DNA of 64,000 nucleotides from G963674685 sp963674685 (GTDB lineage Bacteria; Lernaellota; Lernaellaia; JACKCT01). The notes under the pieces are model-generated. The model was not told where the DNA came from. It did not search any database and saw nothing but the letters and a program-made list of their open reading frames with translations. The translations under genes were made by a program, and so were the position numbers. The stretch spans positions 372,001 through 436,000 of the forward strand of contig CAXXWT010000007.1 of the NCBI GenBank assembly GCA_963674685.2, read 5' to 3'. Of the stretch, positions 7,956 to 16,700 are shown one piece after another (position 1 is the first letter of the stretch; each line of letters begins with the position of its first letter).

Positions 7956-10900
7956 TCAGCAGCCGCAGCTTGATCCGCATCCGTCGTCATCGTCGTCGTC
8001 ATCGCCGTCGGCATCGTCATCGGCGATATCGGGCGCCGAGTCGTCATCGCTTCCGGTGTCGTCGTCGAAATCATCGTCCGCGAAGTCGTCGTCAAAATCG
8101 TCGTCGGCCGTGTCATCGTCCGCGGTGTCGTCGTCCGCCGAGTCGTCATCGGCGGAGTCATCGTCCGCGGTATCGTCGTCGGCGTCGTCATCGGTTTCAT
8201 CGGTTGTCGTGGTCGTGGAAGTCGTGGTCGTCACGGTTGTCGTCGTCGCCACGCACCATCCGAAGGTTTGTTCATAGGGCCCCCATTCGTATGGCGGAGC
8301 GCCGTTTTCATCTCCGTACATCGTGAAATAGACCGTGTCATCTTCAGGCTCGTTGCCAACGATGGCTTCCAGGGAGAAGGTGATGGTTTCTCCGCTGACC
8401 ACGCCGCCGAAGTCGTCGGGATTATCCGCTACGAACGACCAGTTCACGATATCGGCGGACGGCGTCTCGATTTCCCAGTGACCGGGTATGCTTAAGGCCG
8501 GCGGGTCGAAAGCCTGAACCAGACTCCAGCCCCAGCCCAGTTGGAACTCGGCCAGAATAACAGCCTGATCGTCGGGAACCCAAAAGAACACTTCCACGTC
8601 GAAGCGGGCCGTTTCACCGGCCTCGATGCACTCCGGGGATGTGAAATTCACGACGACTTCCTCGGGCATGGTGGTGCTGGTGGTCGTGATCGTGGAATTG
8701 GTGGTCGTCGTCGAGCATCCGCTGGTGGTTGTCGTTGTGGTGGACGTGGACGTAGTGGTCGGCGTCAAGGGCCTGGCGCAGCGGAATCCCGCTTCGTTAA
8801 AGCGCGTCGTCGGTCCCCAGGCGATGCGATGCGACACGCGAAGGGAAGAGGAGCTTTGATTCCAGCTTCCGCCTCGGAAAATTTTGTATATTCCGCTGTC
8901 CGGTCCGGTGGGGTCGTTCGTCGGGCTGGACGAATAATAGGTTGCGTCGTACCAGTCGTCGACCCATTCCCAGACGTTGCCCAGCATGTCGTACAGGCCA
9001 AAAAGATTGGGGCTTTTCCTTCCCGCAATCTGGGTTTCGCCGCCGGAGTTGGAATCGTACCAGGCGATGGCGTCCAGGCAGGACGCATCGTCGCCGCAGA
9101 TAAAACGGGCGGTCGTTGTCGCCCGGGCCGCGTACTCCCATTGGGCTTCCGTGGGAAGCGTTCCGCCAATGGCGCGGCAGAATTCGTCGGCGTCGTACCA
9201 GTCCACGAGTTCGACCGGGCAGTACGGACAGTCGGCATGGGCGCTCGGATTTTCTTCCATGATGATTTCATATTCCCGCTGTTTGATTTCGGTTTGCGTC
9301 ATTTCAAAAGCGGAGATGTTGACCGTATGCGGCGGCCGTTCATGGGATGCGCACGAAGCGTCGCCCGGGGAACAACCCATTTCGAAAGAGCCTGCCGGGA
9401 TTTGAATCCATGTGATATTTGTCATGGGTATCGTCGTGGACGTTGTGGACGTGGACGAGACAACCGTCGTCGTCGACGTGGGAGGCGTCGTTGATCCTGT
9501 CATCACCGTTGTGGACGTGGTCGTGACAACGGTCGAAGTCGTCGTGGGGGAGACGGTCGTGGTCGTGGCGCACAAAGGGAAGTTGTTGACGAAAGGTCCC
9601 CATTCATAGGGTTCGGCGCCGTTTTCGTCGCCGTAAAGCCATAAAACGACTTCCGTATCGTCGGGATCGTCGCCAATGACCGCGTCCAGAGAGAATGTCA
9701 GGGCCTCTCCGGCAAGGACGCCGCCTCCAAGCCCAGAGTCCGCCACGAAATCCCAGTTTACGATATCGGCCTGCGGGTTGGAGATGTCCCACTGCCCCGG
9801 AATGCTCAAAATCGGCGGCGCGTAGGCCTGGATAAGCGTCCAGTCCCAGCCGAGTTGAAACTGCGCCAGGATAAGCGCCTGGTCGTCGGGAACGTAATAC
9901 TCCACGAGGATGTCGAACTGATATTGCGTTCCAAGGCTGATGCATTCCGGCGCCGTGAAGGTCACCGCCGGTTCGTCGGGAAGCTGTGGATCGCAACTGT
10001 CGTTGGCCTCGTTGCAGAAAAGATCCTCACTGCACGGATCGCCCGCGTGTATCGAGCAACTGCCGTCGCCGCAGGAATCGTCGCCGTTGCACCACAGCGC
10101 GTCGTTGCAGGGGTCGGAGTTGTATGCCGTTTCGCATTCGCCTTCCAGGTTGCATGTATTGTCCGTGCAGACGTTTCCGTCCTCGCAATCCCCGTCATTT
10201 TCGCAGCCGAGGCCGTACATGCGGCCCATCACCCCGAAACCGCTTTCGTCCTGGCCGTTCGATTGCCAGACCAGGACATAGCTGCCGGCGGAAATCATAG
10301 CCGCCGCCGGAATCTGCTGATTGTCGTCGGTATAGGTGTTGACGGCCAGTTCAGAGCCGACGGCCGAGCCGGAAGCATTGAATTCCTGGCCGAAAATCCC
10401 GTCGGCGCCGCCATCCTGATCCTGCGACTGCCAGGCCACGACGAAACTCCCGTCGCCGCTCATGGACAGGGCCGGATATTCCTGGCTGCTGGCGGTGTAT
10501 GTGTTGACGACGAACTCGTCGCCTTGAGGCGCGCCGGCGGAATCGAAGAGTCTGGCGTCAATGGCCCAGCCGTCGCCGTCAGTGCCCAGGGTCTGCCAGG
10601 CGACGGCGAAATTGCCGCTCGAATCCATGCCGACCGACGGCAGAATCTGCCATCCGCCGGTTATGTTATTGACGATGATTTCCGATCCCTGAGCCGTACC
10701 GGAAGAATTATATCTTTGCGCGATGATTCCGTAGCCCGAACCGTCCTGTCCGTCGGAAGCCCAGGTCACGACGAAATCGCCGCTGGCGCTCATGGCGACA
10801 TCCGGATCGCCCTGGTCGCCTGACGTGACGGTGTTGACCTGAAACTCGCCGCCCAGCGCCGCGCCGGATGCGTTGAAACGTTGTCCGTAGATTCCGCCGG

Positions 10901-11531
10901 AGTCGCCGTCCTGGGCCTGGGATTCCCAGACCACGACGAAATTGCCCGCGGCGTCCATGGCGATTTCCGGAATTTGCTGATTGCCGCCGGTGGTGGTGTT
11001 GACCGTGATCTCGGAGCCCTGGCGGACGCCGGAGGCGTTGTATCTTTGCGCTATGATATCGTAGTCTGAACCGCCGCTCTGGCCGTTGGATTGCCACGCC
11101 ACGACGAAATCCCCGTCAGCGCCCATGGCGACCGCCGGTTTTTCCTGGCTTAACGTGATGGTGAAATTCACTTGGAATTCGGAGCCCTGCGGCGTTCCGA
11201 AATTATTAAAACGCTGTCCGAAAACGCCGGAACCGGAGCCGTCCTGCCCCTCGGAAAACCATACGACGACGAAGTTGCCGCTGCCGTCGGCGGCGACCTT
11301 CGCGTAATACTGATCCGCGGACGTGTAAGTATTGGCTTGAAACTCGCTGGGGCCGGGCGCGTCGGGCTGTTCCTTTTCCCACTGAATGAAATTTAAATCA
11401 TTTTTCGACTGCGCGGCGTCGAAACCCGCGCCGGCGTCGTCAAATTGATTGTCGTCATTCAAATCGCATGTCAAAAGAAACAACCAAAGCGGCATCGCCG
11501 CGACGGCGAACAGCCGGATTAATCGGCGCAT
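7956..11531 (-). CDS. Mosaic lipoprotein: seven-repeat propeller, two cohesin-like domains, FGE-like domain
   Basis: A 1191-residue surface protein. A lipobox (LLTC) precedes seven repeats of about 52 residues with the pattern VNTxT...P.VAM...G.FVVAWQS.GQDG...GQRFNASG, suggesting a seven-bladed propeller. A Cys-rich EGF-like patch follows. Two near-duplicate beta domains (each about 130 residues, starting VTFTAPEC and VNFTSPEC, sharing DENGAxPYEWGP) resemble cohesin-type sandwiches. Between them sits a formylglycine-generating-enzyme/SUMF1-type domain (WIQIPAGSFEMG ... LPTEAQWEYAAR ... GLYDMLGNVWEWVDDW ... FRGGSWNQ). Thr-rich linkers join the domains. The C-terminus is an Asp-rich run ending GCGSSCGC. 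Binding or scaffold function is more likely than catalysis. RBS GGGAGG precedes the ATG. Confidence 0.85.
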   Translation of the reverse strand: MRRLIRLFAVAAMPLWLFLLTCDLNDDNQFDDAGAGFDAAQSKNDLNFIQWEKEQPDAPGPSEFQANTYTSADQYYAKVAADGSGNFVVVWFSEGQDGSGSGVFGQRFNNFGTPQGSEFQVNFTITLSQEKPAVAMGADGDFVVAWQSNGQSGGSDYDIIAQRYNASGVRQGSEITVNTTTGGNQQIPEIAMDAAGNFVVVWESQAQDGDSGGIYGQRFNASGAALGGEFQVNTVTSGDQGDPDVAMSASGDFVVTWASDGQDGSGYGIIAQRYNSSGTAQGSEIIVNNITGGWQILPSVGMDSSGNFAVAWQTLGTDGDGWAIDARLFDSAGAPQGDEFVVNTYTASSQEYPALSMSGDGSFVVAWQSQDQDGGADGIFGQEFNASGSAVGSELAVNTYTDDNQQIPAAAMISAGSYVLVWQSNGQDESGFGVMGRMYGLGCENDGDCEDGNVCTDNTCNLEGECETAYNSDPCNDALWCNGDDSCGDGSCSIHAGDPCSEDLFCNEANDSCDPQLPDEPAVTFTAPECISLGTQYQFDILVEYYVPDDQALILAQFQLGWDWTLIQAYAPPILSIPGQWDISNPQADIVNWDFVADSGLGGGVLAGEALTFSLDAVIGDDPDDTEVVLWLYGDENGAEPYEWGPFVNNFPLCATTTTVSPTTTSTVVTTTSTTVMTGSTTPPTSTTTVVSSTSTTSTTIPMTNITWIQIPAGSFEMGCSPGDASCASHERPPHTVNISAFEMTQTEIKQREYEIIMEENPSAHADCPYCPVELVDWYDADEFCRAIGGTLPTEAQWEYAARATTTARFICGDDASCLDAIAWYDSNSGGETQIAGRKSPNLFGLYDMLGNVWEWVDDWYDATYYSSSPTNDPTGPDSGIYKIFRGGSWNQSSSSLRVSHRIAWGPTTRFNEAGFRCARPLTPTTTSTSTTTTTTSGCSTTTTNSTITTTSTTMPEEVVVNFTSPECIEAGETARFDVEVFFWVPDDQAVILAEFQLGWGWSLVQAFDPPALSIPGHWEIETPSADIVNWSFVADNPDDFGGVVSGETITFSLEAIVGNEPEDDTVYFTMYGDENGAPPYEWGPYEQTFGWCVATTTTVTTTTSTTTTTDETDDDADDDTADDDSADDDSADDDTADDDTADDDFDDDFADDDFDDDTGSDDDSAPDIADDDADGDDDDDDDGCGSSCGC

Positions 11532-11549
11532 GATTCCTCCCGGGACTTG

Positions 11550-13949
11550 TTATTCATATATCACACCCTGCGCCCAATCCGACGGCGCCGGTCCCATAAC
11601 GAATTCCAGGGTTCCGCCTTGCGCGATGTCGTCGTGATGGAACCAGGGCGTATCCAGATCCTCGCCGTTGAGTTTCACCGACTGCACGTAGATGTTTTCC
11701 TCCGAGGCGTTTTCCGCGGTGATGACGAGAGTGTTTTCGCCCATGCGGACCGTGGCCTTGGTGAAAATCGGACTGGCGATCATGTAGTCGCCGCTGCAAG
11801 GCGAAACGGGATAGAAACCCAGCGCCGCGAATACGTACCAGGCCGACAGCGTGCCGCCGTCGTCGTTGCCCTCGATGCCGTCGGGTTTCAGGCCGTATCG
11901 ATATTTCATGATCCAGCGGGTCCAGTAGGCGGCTTTGTCCGGGCGGCCGATGTAATCGAATAAAAAGGCGGTGTGAATGTCCGGCTCGTTGCCGTGGTAA
12001 TAGGAAAACGCCGGCAGGTAGGGGACCACCTCGGGAGCCGAGAACTCGAAAAACTGCGTCAATTCGGCATCGAGTTCGTCGACGCCGCCGAAAAGATCGA
12101 TCAGGCCCGGAACGTCGTGGGGCGCGAACCAGCGCCAGTGCCGGCAGTTGCCCTCGGTGTACCAGTCGTAATACAGCCAGGGCGAAAAGCCGGATTCCCA
12201 TTGCCCGGCGTCGTCTTTGCCCCAGAAGTATTTATACGTCGGATGCCACAGATTCTCGTAATTTTTCGAGCGATCCATGAACATGTCGTAGTCTTCTTCC
12301 TCGCCCAGGGCGTCGGCGATCTGAGCCAGGCAATAATCGTTGTACGCGTATTCCAAGGTCTTGGACACGGCGCCGCTGTGCTGCGTGCCCAGCCAGCCCC
12401 GGGAAGTCCACTCGTCGATTCCGTCGCGGCTGCCGTAAGGCTGCCCGCCCTGCACGGCGTGTTCACGCAGTCCGACGTACGCCGCGTCCAGGTCGAAGTC
12501 GGTCAGGCCTTTGACCCAGGCTTCGGCGATGACTGAATCGGAATGGGAGCCGATCATGCTGCCCGTATCGCCCAGGCCTTGCGCCCATTTGGGATAGGCG
12601 CCGCCCTGTTCGTACATTTTCATAAGAGAAACGACGAGATCGCGTCCGATTTTAGGGCGCAGCAACACCATGGCCGGGTGCAGGGTTCGGAAAGTATCCC
12701 ATAGGGAAAGGTCCGTGTAATAGGTGAAATCGTCGTCCTGGTGCGTAGCCCGGTCGAATCCCACGTACACGCCGCCGTCTTCCGTAAAACTCGTGGGAAG
12801 AACGTAAAGGTGATAAAGCGCGGTGTAGAAAATCTTTCTCTGGGCCTCGGTTCCTCCTTCGACGAGAACGTCGCTTAAAAAGTCGGTCCAGACATTTTTC
12901 GATTCGGCGACGGCGGCGTCGAAATCCCAGTCGGCAATCTGCGCGTCCAGATTTTGCCGGGCCTGCTCGACGCTGACGATGGAAATGCCCACTTTGGCCA
13001 AAACCTGCGTTTTGCCCTGCGCGAATCCGACGTAGGCGCCGATGTCGTCGCCTTCGGTGAAGGCGCTGTCCGGAGTGCGGACATCGCTGCTGAATGTTCC
13101 GTAATCGGCGAATTCTTCAGAGAAGCGGGCGACGAAATAAATGGGCATTCCCCCATAGCGCCCGGAAAAGCCCCCGTTCTGATACGTGTAGCCGAAGACT
13201 TCCCGCGCGGCGGCGTCCACCGTCACATCGGCGTCATCGCAGTCGCCGGTTACGTTGGCGTAACTCACGTCGATGACAACGTAAGGAGCGTCGGCGACAT
13301 CCGGGAAGGTATAGCGATGAAACCCTGAGTTCATGGCGCTGGTCAGTTCCACTTCCACGTCGAACCGGTCCAGATGCACGGAGTAATAGCCCGGAGACGC
13401 GCTCTCGTTTTCATGGCTGAAAACCGAACGATAGCCCGAATCCTTGATGCGCGCGTCGGTCATGCCCACCACCGGCATGAGATTGATATTGGCCAAATCC
13501 GTCGCGCCGGTGCCGGGAAGGTGCATGTGCGTGATGCCGCGAATCGTATTTTCCGGATAGTAATAGCCGCCGGCGTGTATCTTTTGAATGGCCAGATCGC
13601 CAATGGAAGTGTCCGGGGAAAGTTTGACCATGGAGTTCGGCAGATAAGGTCCGGGATTCAGCGCGGCCATGCCGTAAATCCAGCCGCCGGTGCCGATAAA
13701 GGGATTGACCCATTCCACCGGATCGTCGACGGGAGGCAGATCGTCGTCCAGGTCATCGTCGGCGTCGTCGTCGATGTCGTCATCCGCGTCATCGTCGGCG
13801 TCGTCATTCACGTCGTCATCCACATCGCCGGTGTCGTCGTCCGACGGCGAAGAATCATCGTTGTCGTCGTCATCGTCGCCGCATCCGGTAAACGGCGCCA
13901 GGGCAAGCGCTAAAATGAAAATGCAATAAAATACCCGCTTACAATTCAT
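11550..13949 (-). CDS. GH92 alpha-mannosidase-like lipoprotein
   Basis: Glycoside hydrolase family 92 enzyme, about 799 residues; family members are calcium-dependent exo-alpha-mannosidases. Lipobox FTGC (Cys23) is followed by an Asp-rich linker of about 45 residues, then the GH92 start VNPFIGTGG. C-terminal landmarks are GNEPDIHTAFLFDYIG, GNDDGGTLSAWYVFAALG and FYPVSPCSGDYMIASP. It is anchored in a membrane and probably faces outward. The ATG at 13949 has GAGGTGGTC upstream; a GTG two codons earlier is less likely. It ends 18 bp before the mosaic lipoprotein gene, so the two are probably co-transcribed. Confidence 0.9.
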   Translation of the reverse strand: MNCKRVFYCIFILALALAPFTGCGDDDDDNDDSSPSDDDTGDVDDDVNDDADDDADDDIDDDADDDLDDDLPPVDDPVEWVNPFIGTGGWIYGMAALNPGPYLPNSMVKLSPDTSIGDLAIQKIHAGGYYYPENTIRGITHMHLPGTGATDLANINLMPVVGMTDARIKDSGYRSVFSHENESASPGYYSVHLDRFDVEVELTSAMNSGFHRYTFPDVADAPYVVIDVSYANVTGDCDDADVTVDAAAREVFGYTYQNGGFSGRYGGMPIYFVARFSEEFADYGTFSSDVRTPDSAFTEGDDIGAYVGFAQGKTQVLAKVGISIVSVEQARQNLDAQIADWDFDAAVAESKNVWTDFLSDVLVEGGTEAQRKIFYTALYHLYVLPTSFTEDGGVYVGFDRATHQDDDFTYYTDLSLWDTFRTLHPAMVLLRPKIGRDLVVSLMKMYEQGGAYPKWAQGLGDTGSMIGSHSDSVIAEAWVKGLTDFDLDAAYVGLREHAVQGGQPYGSRDGIDEWTSRGWLGTQHSGAVSKTLEYAYNDYCLAQIADALGEEEDYDMFMDRSKNYENLWHPTYKYFWGKDDAGQWESGFSPWLYYDWYTEGNCRHWRWFAPHDVPGLIDLFGGVDELDAELTQFFEFSAPEVVPYLPAFSYYHGNEPDIHTAFLFDYIGRPDKAAYWTRWIMKYRYGLKPDGIEGNDDGGTLSAWYVFAALGFYPVSPCSGDYMIASPIFTKATVRMGENTLVITAENASEENIYVQSVKLNGEDLDTPWFHHDDIAQGGTLEFVMGPAPSDWAQGVIYE

Positions 13950-14041
13950 GACCACCTCGCATTGTCAGGTCGGGATACGCGTAATCCAAAAAGCTATTTT
14001 GTCATGTCGCCGCGGTGAAGGGAAGCCCGGCGTATCATCCC

Positions 14042-16555
14042 TTACGGAAAGTCGACCGGGCCGGCGGCGACAGCATTGGTATTGCCGAAAGAATCGGCCA
14101 GATCGCCGGCGCGAATTTCCATATGATGCGCCAATCCTCCTTGAGTTTTCGTAAACACCGCCTCGAAATGCCCTTCGTCGCTCATCGTCAATTCCAGGCT
14201 TTCTTCGCTGCCGCCGTCGACGACGATCGTGGCGGTGGCGGCGCCGCCGGGAACGGGCGCGTTGGAATCGGAACCGTAATCGGGATGGCGCATTCGATAG
14301 CCGTCGGGATTCGGCGGCCAGTAAGCGTCGCATTCCAGGAGGTACTCGCCTTCGCCCTGATCCGTGACGTTCAGGTTTTCGACAATCAAATCCGTGCTGG
14401 GAAGAATCTCGAAGGAGTTGCTGACGACCTCGTAGGCGGTGATTTCCTGCCCGTCCCAGGTGTTTCCTTCAACGCGGATGCGATAAATGCCCGGATCGAT
14501 TTGCGCGTCCAGCTCCCACAGAATCGACCAATAGTGCTTCCGCTCGCTCGGAAAACGCCGGAGGAGAAAATTGGGCCGGGCTTCGTAATGGACCTCGATT
14601 TCGATCCCCGCGTCGGTCAGAGGCCTTCCGTCGGATTTCATGACCTGCGTAAAATCCCTTCCCTGCCGCCGCTCGACGTATACGCGGGGATTTCCTGTGC
14701 CGGAATATCCGCCGAGCCAGCCGAATTCGACGGTGTCGAAGCGTTCGTAACTCGACGCGACCTGCTGCGTGATGTTTCCGACGTTGATTCCCATCTCGTA
14801 GCCGCTGGGACAAAGGGAATAGGCCCAGGGGTGCGTCTGCAGGGGCGGCTGCCCGGTGATGTTGTCCTCGATTTCCGGCGTCGTGAGTTGCGCCGCCAGC
14901 AGAGCGTTTTCTCCGGCGAGCCAGTCTCCGAATTTGGGACCCCAGAAGTTCATGCCCATTTCGTATCCGCCCTGATACCAGTCCCATTCCGTCAGCAGGT
15001 ACATCTGACTCGACATGGAGTAACCGAAGGAGACGATTTTGGCCGGATCCCAGCCCAGGCCGGTTTCGATTTGATCCCGCATTTCCTGAGAAAGCATCGC
15101 CGTGAGTTCGCCGGGCATGATCGCCAGGATATAATCCCCCAGCCGGATGTCCGCCACGTCGGTAACGTCGACGAACCACGTCCATTCCGGAACCCATGAG
15201 TTGTTCCACGCGCACGCCAGGTATCCGTCGGTGAGCGACGTCTCGGGATTGTCGCAGTCCACGACGGATATGTCGTCGAGGCCGAAGGCTTCGAGCACGC
15301 CGTCGTCCCCGCACATGAAGGCGCCGTCGGCGAACTCGACGAACTCGCCGGTGAGCGGGGCGACGTAGCCGAACTCTCCGTCTTCATAGCCGATGATTTC
15401 CCGGCTGACGTAAAGGCGCTTGTGAACCATCTCGAATTCCCAGTCGTGAACGGGGGTCAGGGAGTTGTAAACCTCGCGAAGCGCCAGTCCCGCCGCGCAG
15501 CCGAGATGTTCGAGTCGCTGGCGGCTGTTGTAGTCGCCGGAAAGCCGAGGCGCCGCGTCGCCGGCGGCGCCCTGCATGAACAGCACCGGGACCGGCGTGT
15601 CAAAAGTTTTCTCCAGGCCGAATTCCACGGCTCCCGGCGCGTCGGATTCCAAAAGCGTGGTTTGCAGACCCGTTCCGTGGATGGGAAATGAGACCAGCGC
15701 CGCCAGGGGGGAACCGTCCGCCTTGTCGATCCTCGCCATGAACAGGCGGTCTTCCTTGCCGGCGACGGGATCGTTCTGGCACCGCCGGTCGTAGAAAAAT
15801 CTGTCGGTCGGATCGAAAGGCTCGACCACCGTCATGTCCATGGCGGCGGGCTCCAGATTTTCCATGCTCGCGGCGATGATCCGGGCGATGGAATCGGCGA
15901 TGCGGCCCGTGATGATGTCGTCGTACGAGTCGGTGCCGGTCAGGCCGAAGGGAACGGGCATGGGATAAAAATGATCGGGACCCGAATGCGTATGCGTTCC
16001 CGACAGCCAGAGCTTTTCACGCAGGTCGACACCCGTGAGTTCACAAACCCGGTTGAGAACCTTCGCATATAAAATGGCGCCGACGAAAACGATGGGGGCG
16101 CGGGCGACGACCAGGCGGTCGGCGCCGTTGTCCAGGGTCAGAGCCTTGACGTCAAGGCGGTCGATGTATCCCGTCGATCCGCCCATGACCGTAGCCAGAG
16201 GATGCCATACGCCCTCGCGCACTCCGAAGCCGCCCATGCTGATTCCCACCGGCGCATAAAGATCGCCGACCGCCACGCCGGCATATAGAGGCGTCAGATC
16301 CCCGCCGCCCGGCGGCGCGCCTTCGCACGGCTGCGTGTCGTCGTCCAGATCGTCGTTGACGTCATCGTCCGCGTCGTCATTGACGTCATCATTCGCGTCG
16401 TCGTTCAAATCATCGTTGACGTCGTCATCGTCGTTCGTCGTGTCGTCGTCGGTCGCGTCCGCGTCGTCATCGTCATCATCGCCGCCGCAAGAGGCAAGAA
16501 AACAAATTGGAAGCAGCAAGAAAAGCAATGTCGCAAAAAAATATGTGAATCTCAT
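14042..16555 (-). CDS. Neutral ceramidase-like lipoprotein
   Basis: Lipoprotein of 837 residues: lipobox LASC, an Asp-rich linker (about 45 residues), then a neutral/alkaline non-lysosomal ceramidase-like domain beginning LYAGVAVGDLYAPVG. The zinc-site signature LSGTHTHSGPDH is present, together with VSFPIHGTGLQT and MQGAAGDAAPR. Family members hydrolyse the amide bond of ceramides, but bacterial members can act on other lipids, so the substrate is open. A beta-rich C-terminal extension follows. I chose the ATG at 16555, which has AAAGGA five bases upstream and opens a proper signal peptide; an upstream in-frame Met at 16615 lacks this. Confidence 0.8.
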   Translation of the reverse strand: MRFTYFFATLLFLLLPICFLASCGGDDDDDDADATDDDTTNDDDDVNDDLNDDANDDVNDDADDDVNDDLDDDTQPCEGAPPGGGDLTPLYAGVAVGDLYAPVGISMGGFGVREGVWHPLATVMGGSTGYIDRLDVKALTLDNGADRLVVARAPIVFVGAILYAKVLNRVCELTGVDLREKLWLSGTHTHSGPDHFYPMPVPFGLTGTDSYDDIITGRIADSIARIIAASMENLEPAAMDMTVVEPFDPTDRFFYDRRCQNDPVAGKEDRLFMARIDKADGSPLAALVSFPIHGTGLQTTLLESDAPGAVEFGLEKTFDTPVPVLFMQGAAGDAAPRLSGDYNSRQRLEHLGCAAGLALREVYNSLTPVHDWEFEMVHKRLYVSREIIGYEDGEFGYVAPLTGEFVEFADGAFMCGDDGVLEAFGLDDISVVDCDNPETSLTDGYLACAWNNSWVPEWTWFVDVTDVADIRLGDYILAIMPGELTAMLSQEMRDQIETGLGWDPAKIVSFGYSMSSQMYLLTEWDWYQGGYEMGMNFWGPKFGDWLAGENALLAAQLTTPEIEDNITGQPPLQTHPWAYSLCPSGYEMGINVGNITQQVASSYERFDTVEFGWLGGYSGTGNPRVYVERRQGRDFTQVMKSDGRPLTDAGIEIEVHYEARPNFLLRRFPSERKHYWSILWELDAQIDPGIYRIRVEGNTWDGQEITAYEVVSNSFEILPSTDLIVENLNVTDQGEGEYLLECDAYWPPNPDGYRMRHPDYGSDSNAPVPGGAATATIVVDGGSEESLELTMSDEGHFEAVFTKTQGGLAHHMEIRAGDLADSFGNTNAVAAGPVDFP

Positions 16556-16700
16556 TGGAATCCTTTTCACCTCCGGAATGTTTAATGCTTGTCGAAAGGA
16601 CGCGCGAGTCCGCAAAAATAGCTTCGGCGGAAGTTTAAGGGCTTAATCTCCAATTAAGAAAATCAAAGGCGCTATCGTAAATAGAATGTTGACGCTGCCT

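Noticed and set aside
7970..8230. Triplet repeat block resembling a CRISPR or microsatellite array
   Set aside because: It is coding DNA for the Asp-rich tail, with no spacer-repeat alternation.
9855..10823. Long plus-strand ORF opposite the mosaic lipoprotein
   Set aside because: Mirror of the repeat region with its codon periodicity; it carries no recognisable domain.
13374..13913. Plus-strand ORF rich in Val and Ile opposite the GH92 linker
   Set aside because: It is the reverse reading of GAC/GAT codons that encode the Asp-rich linker.
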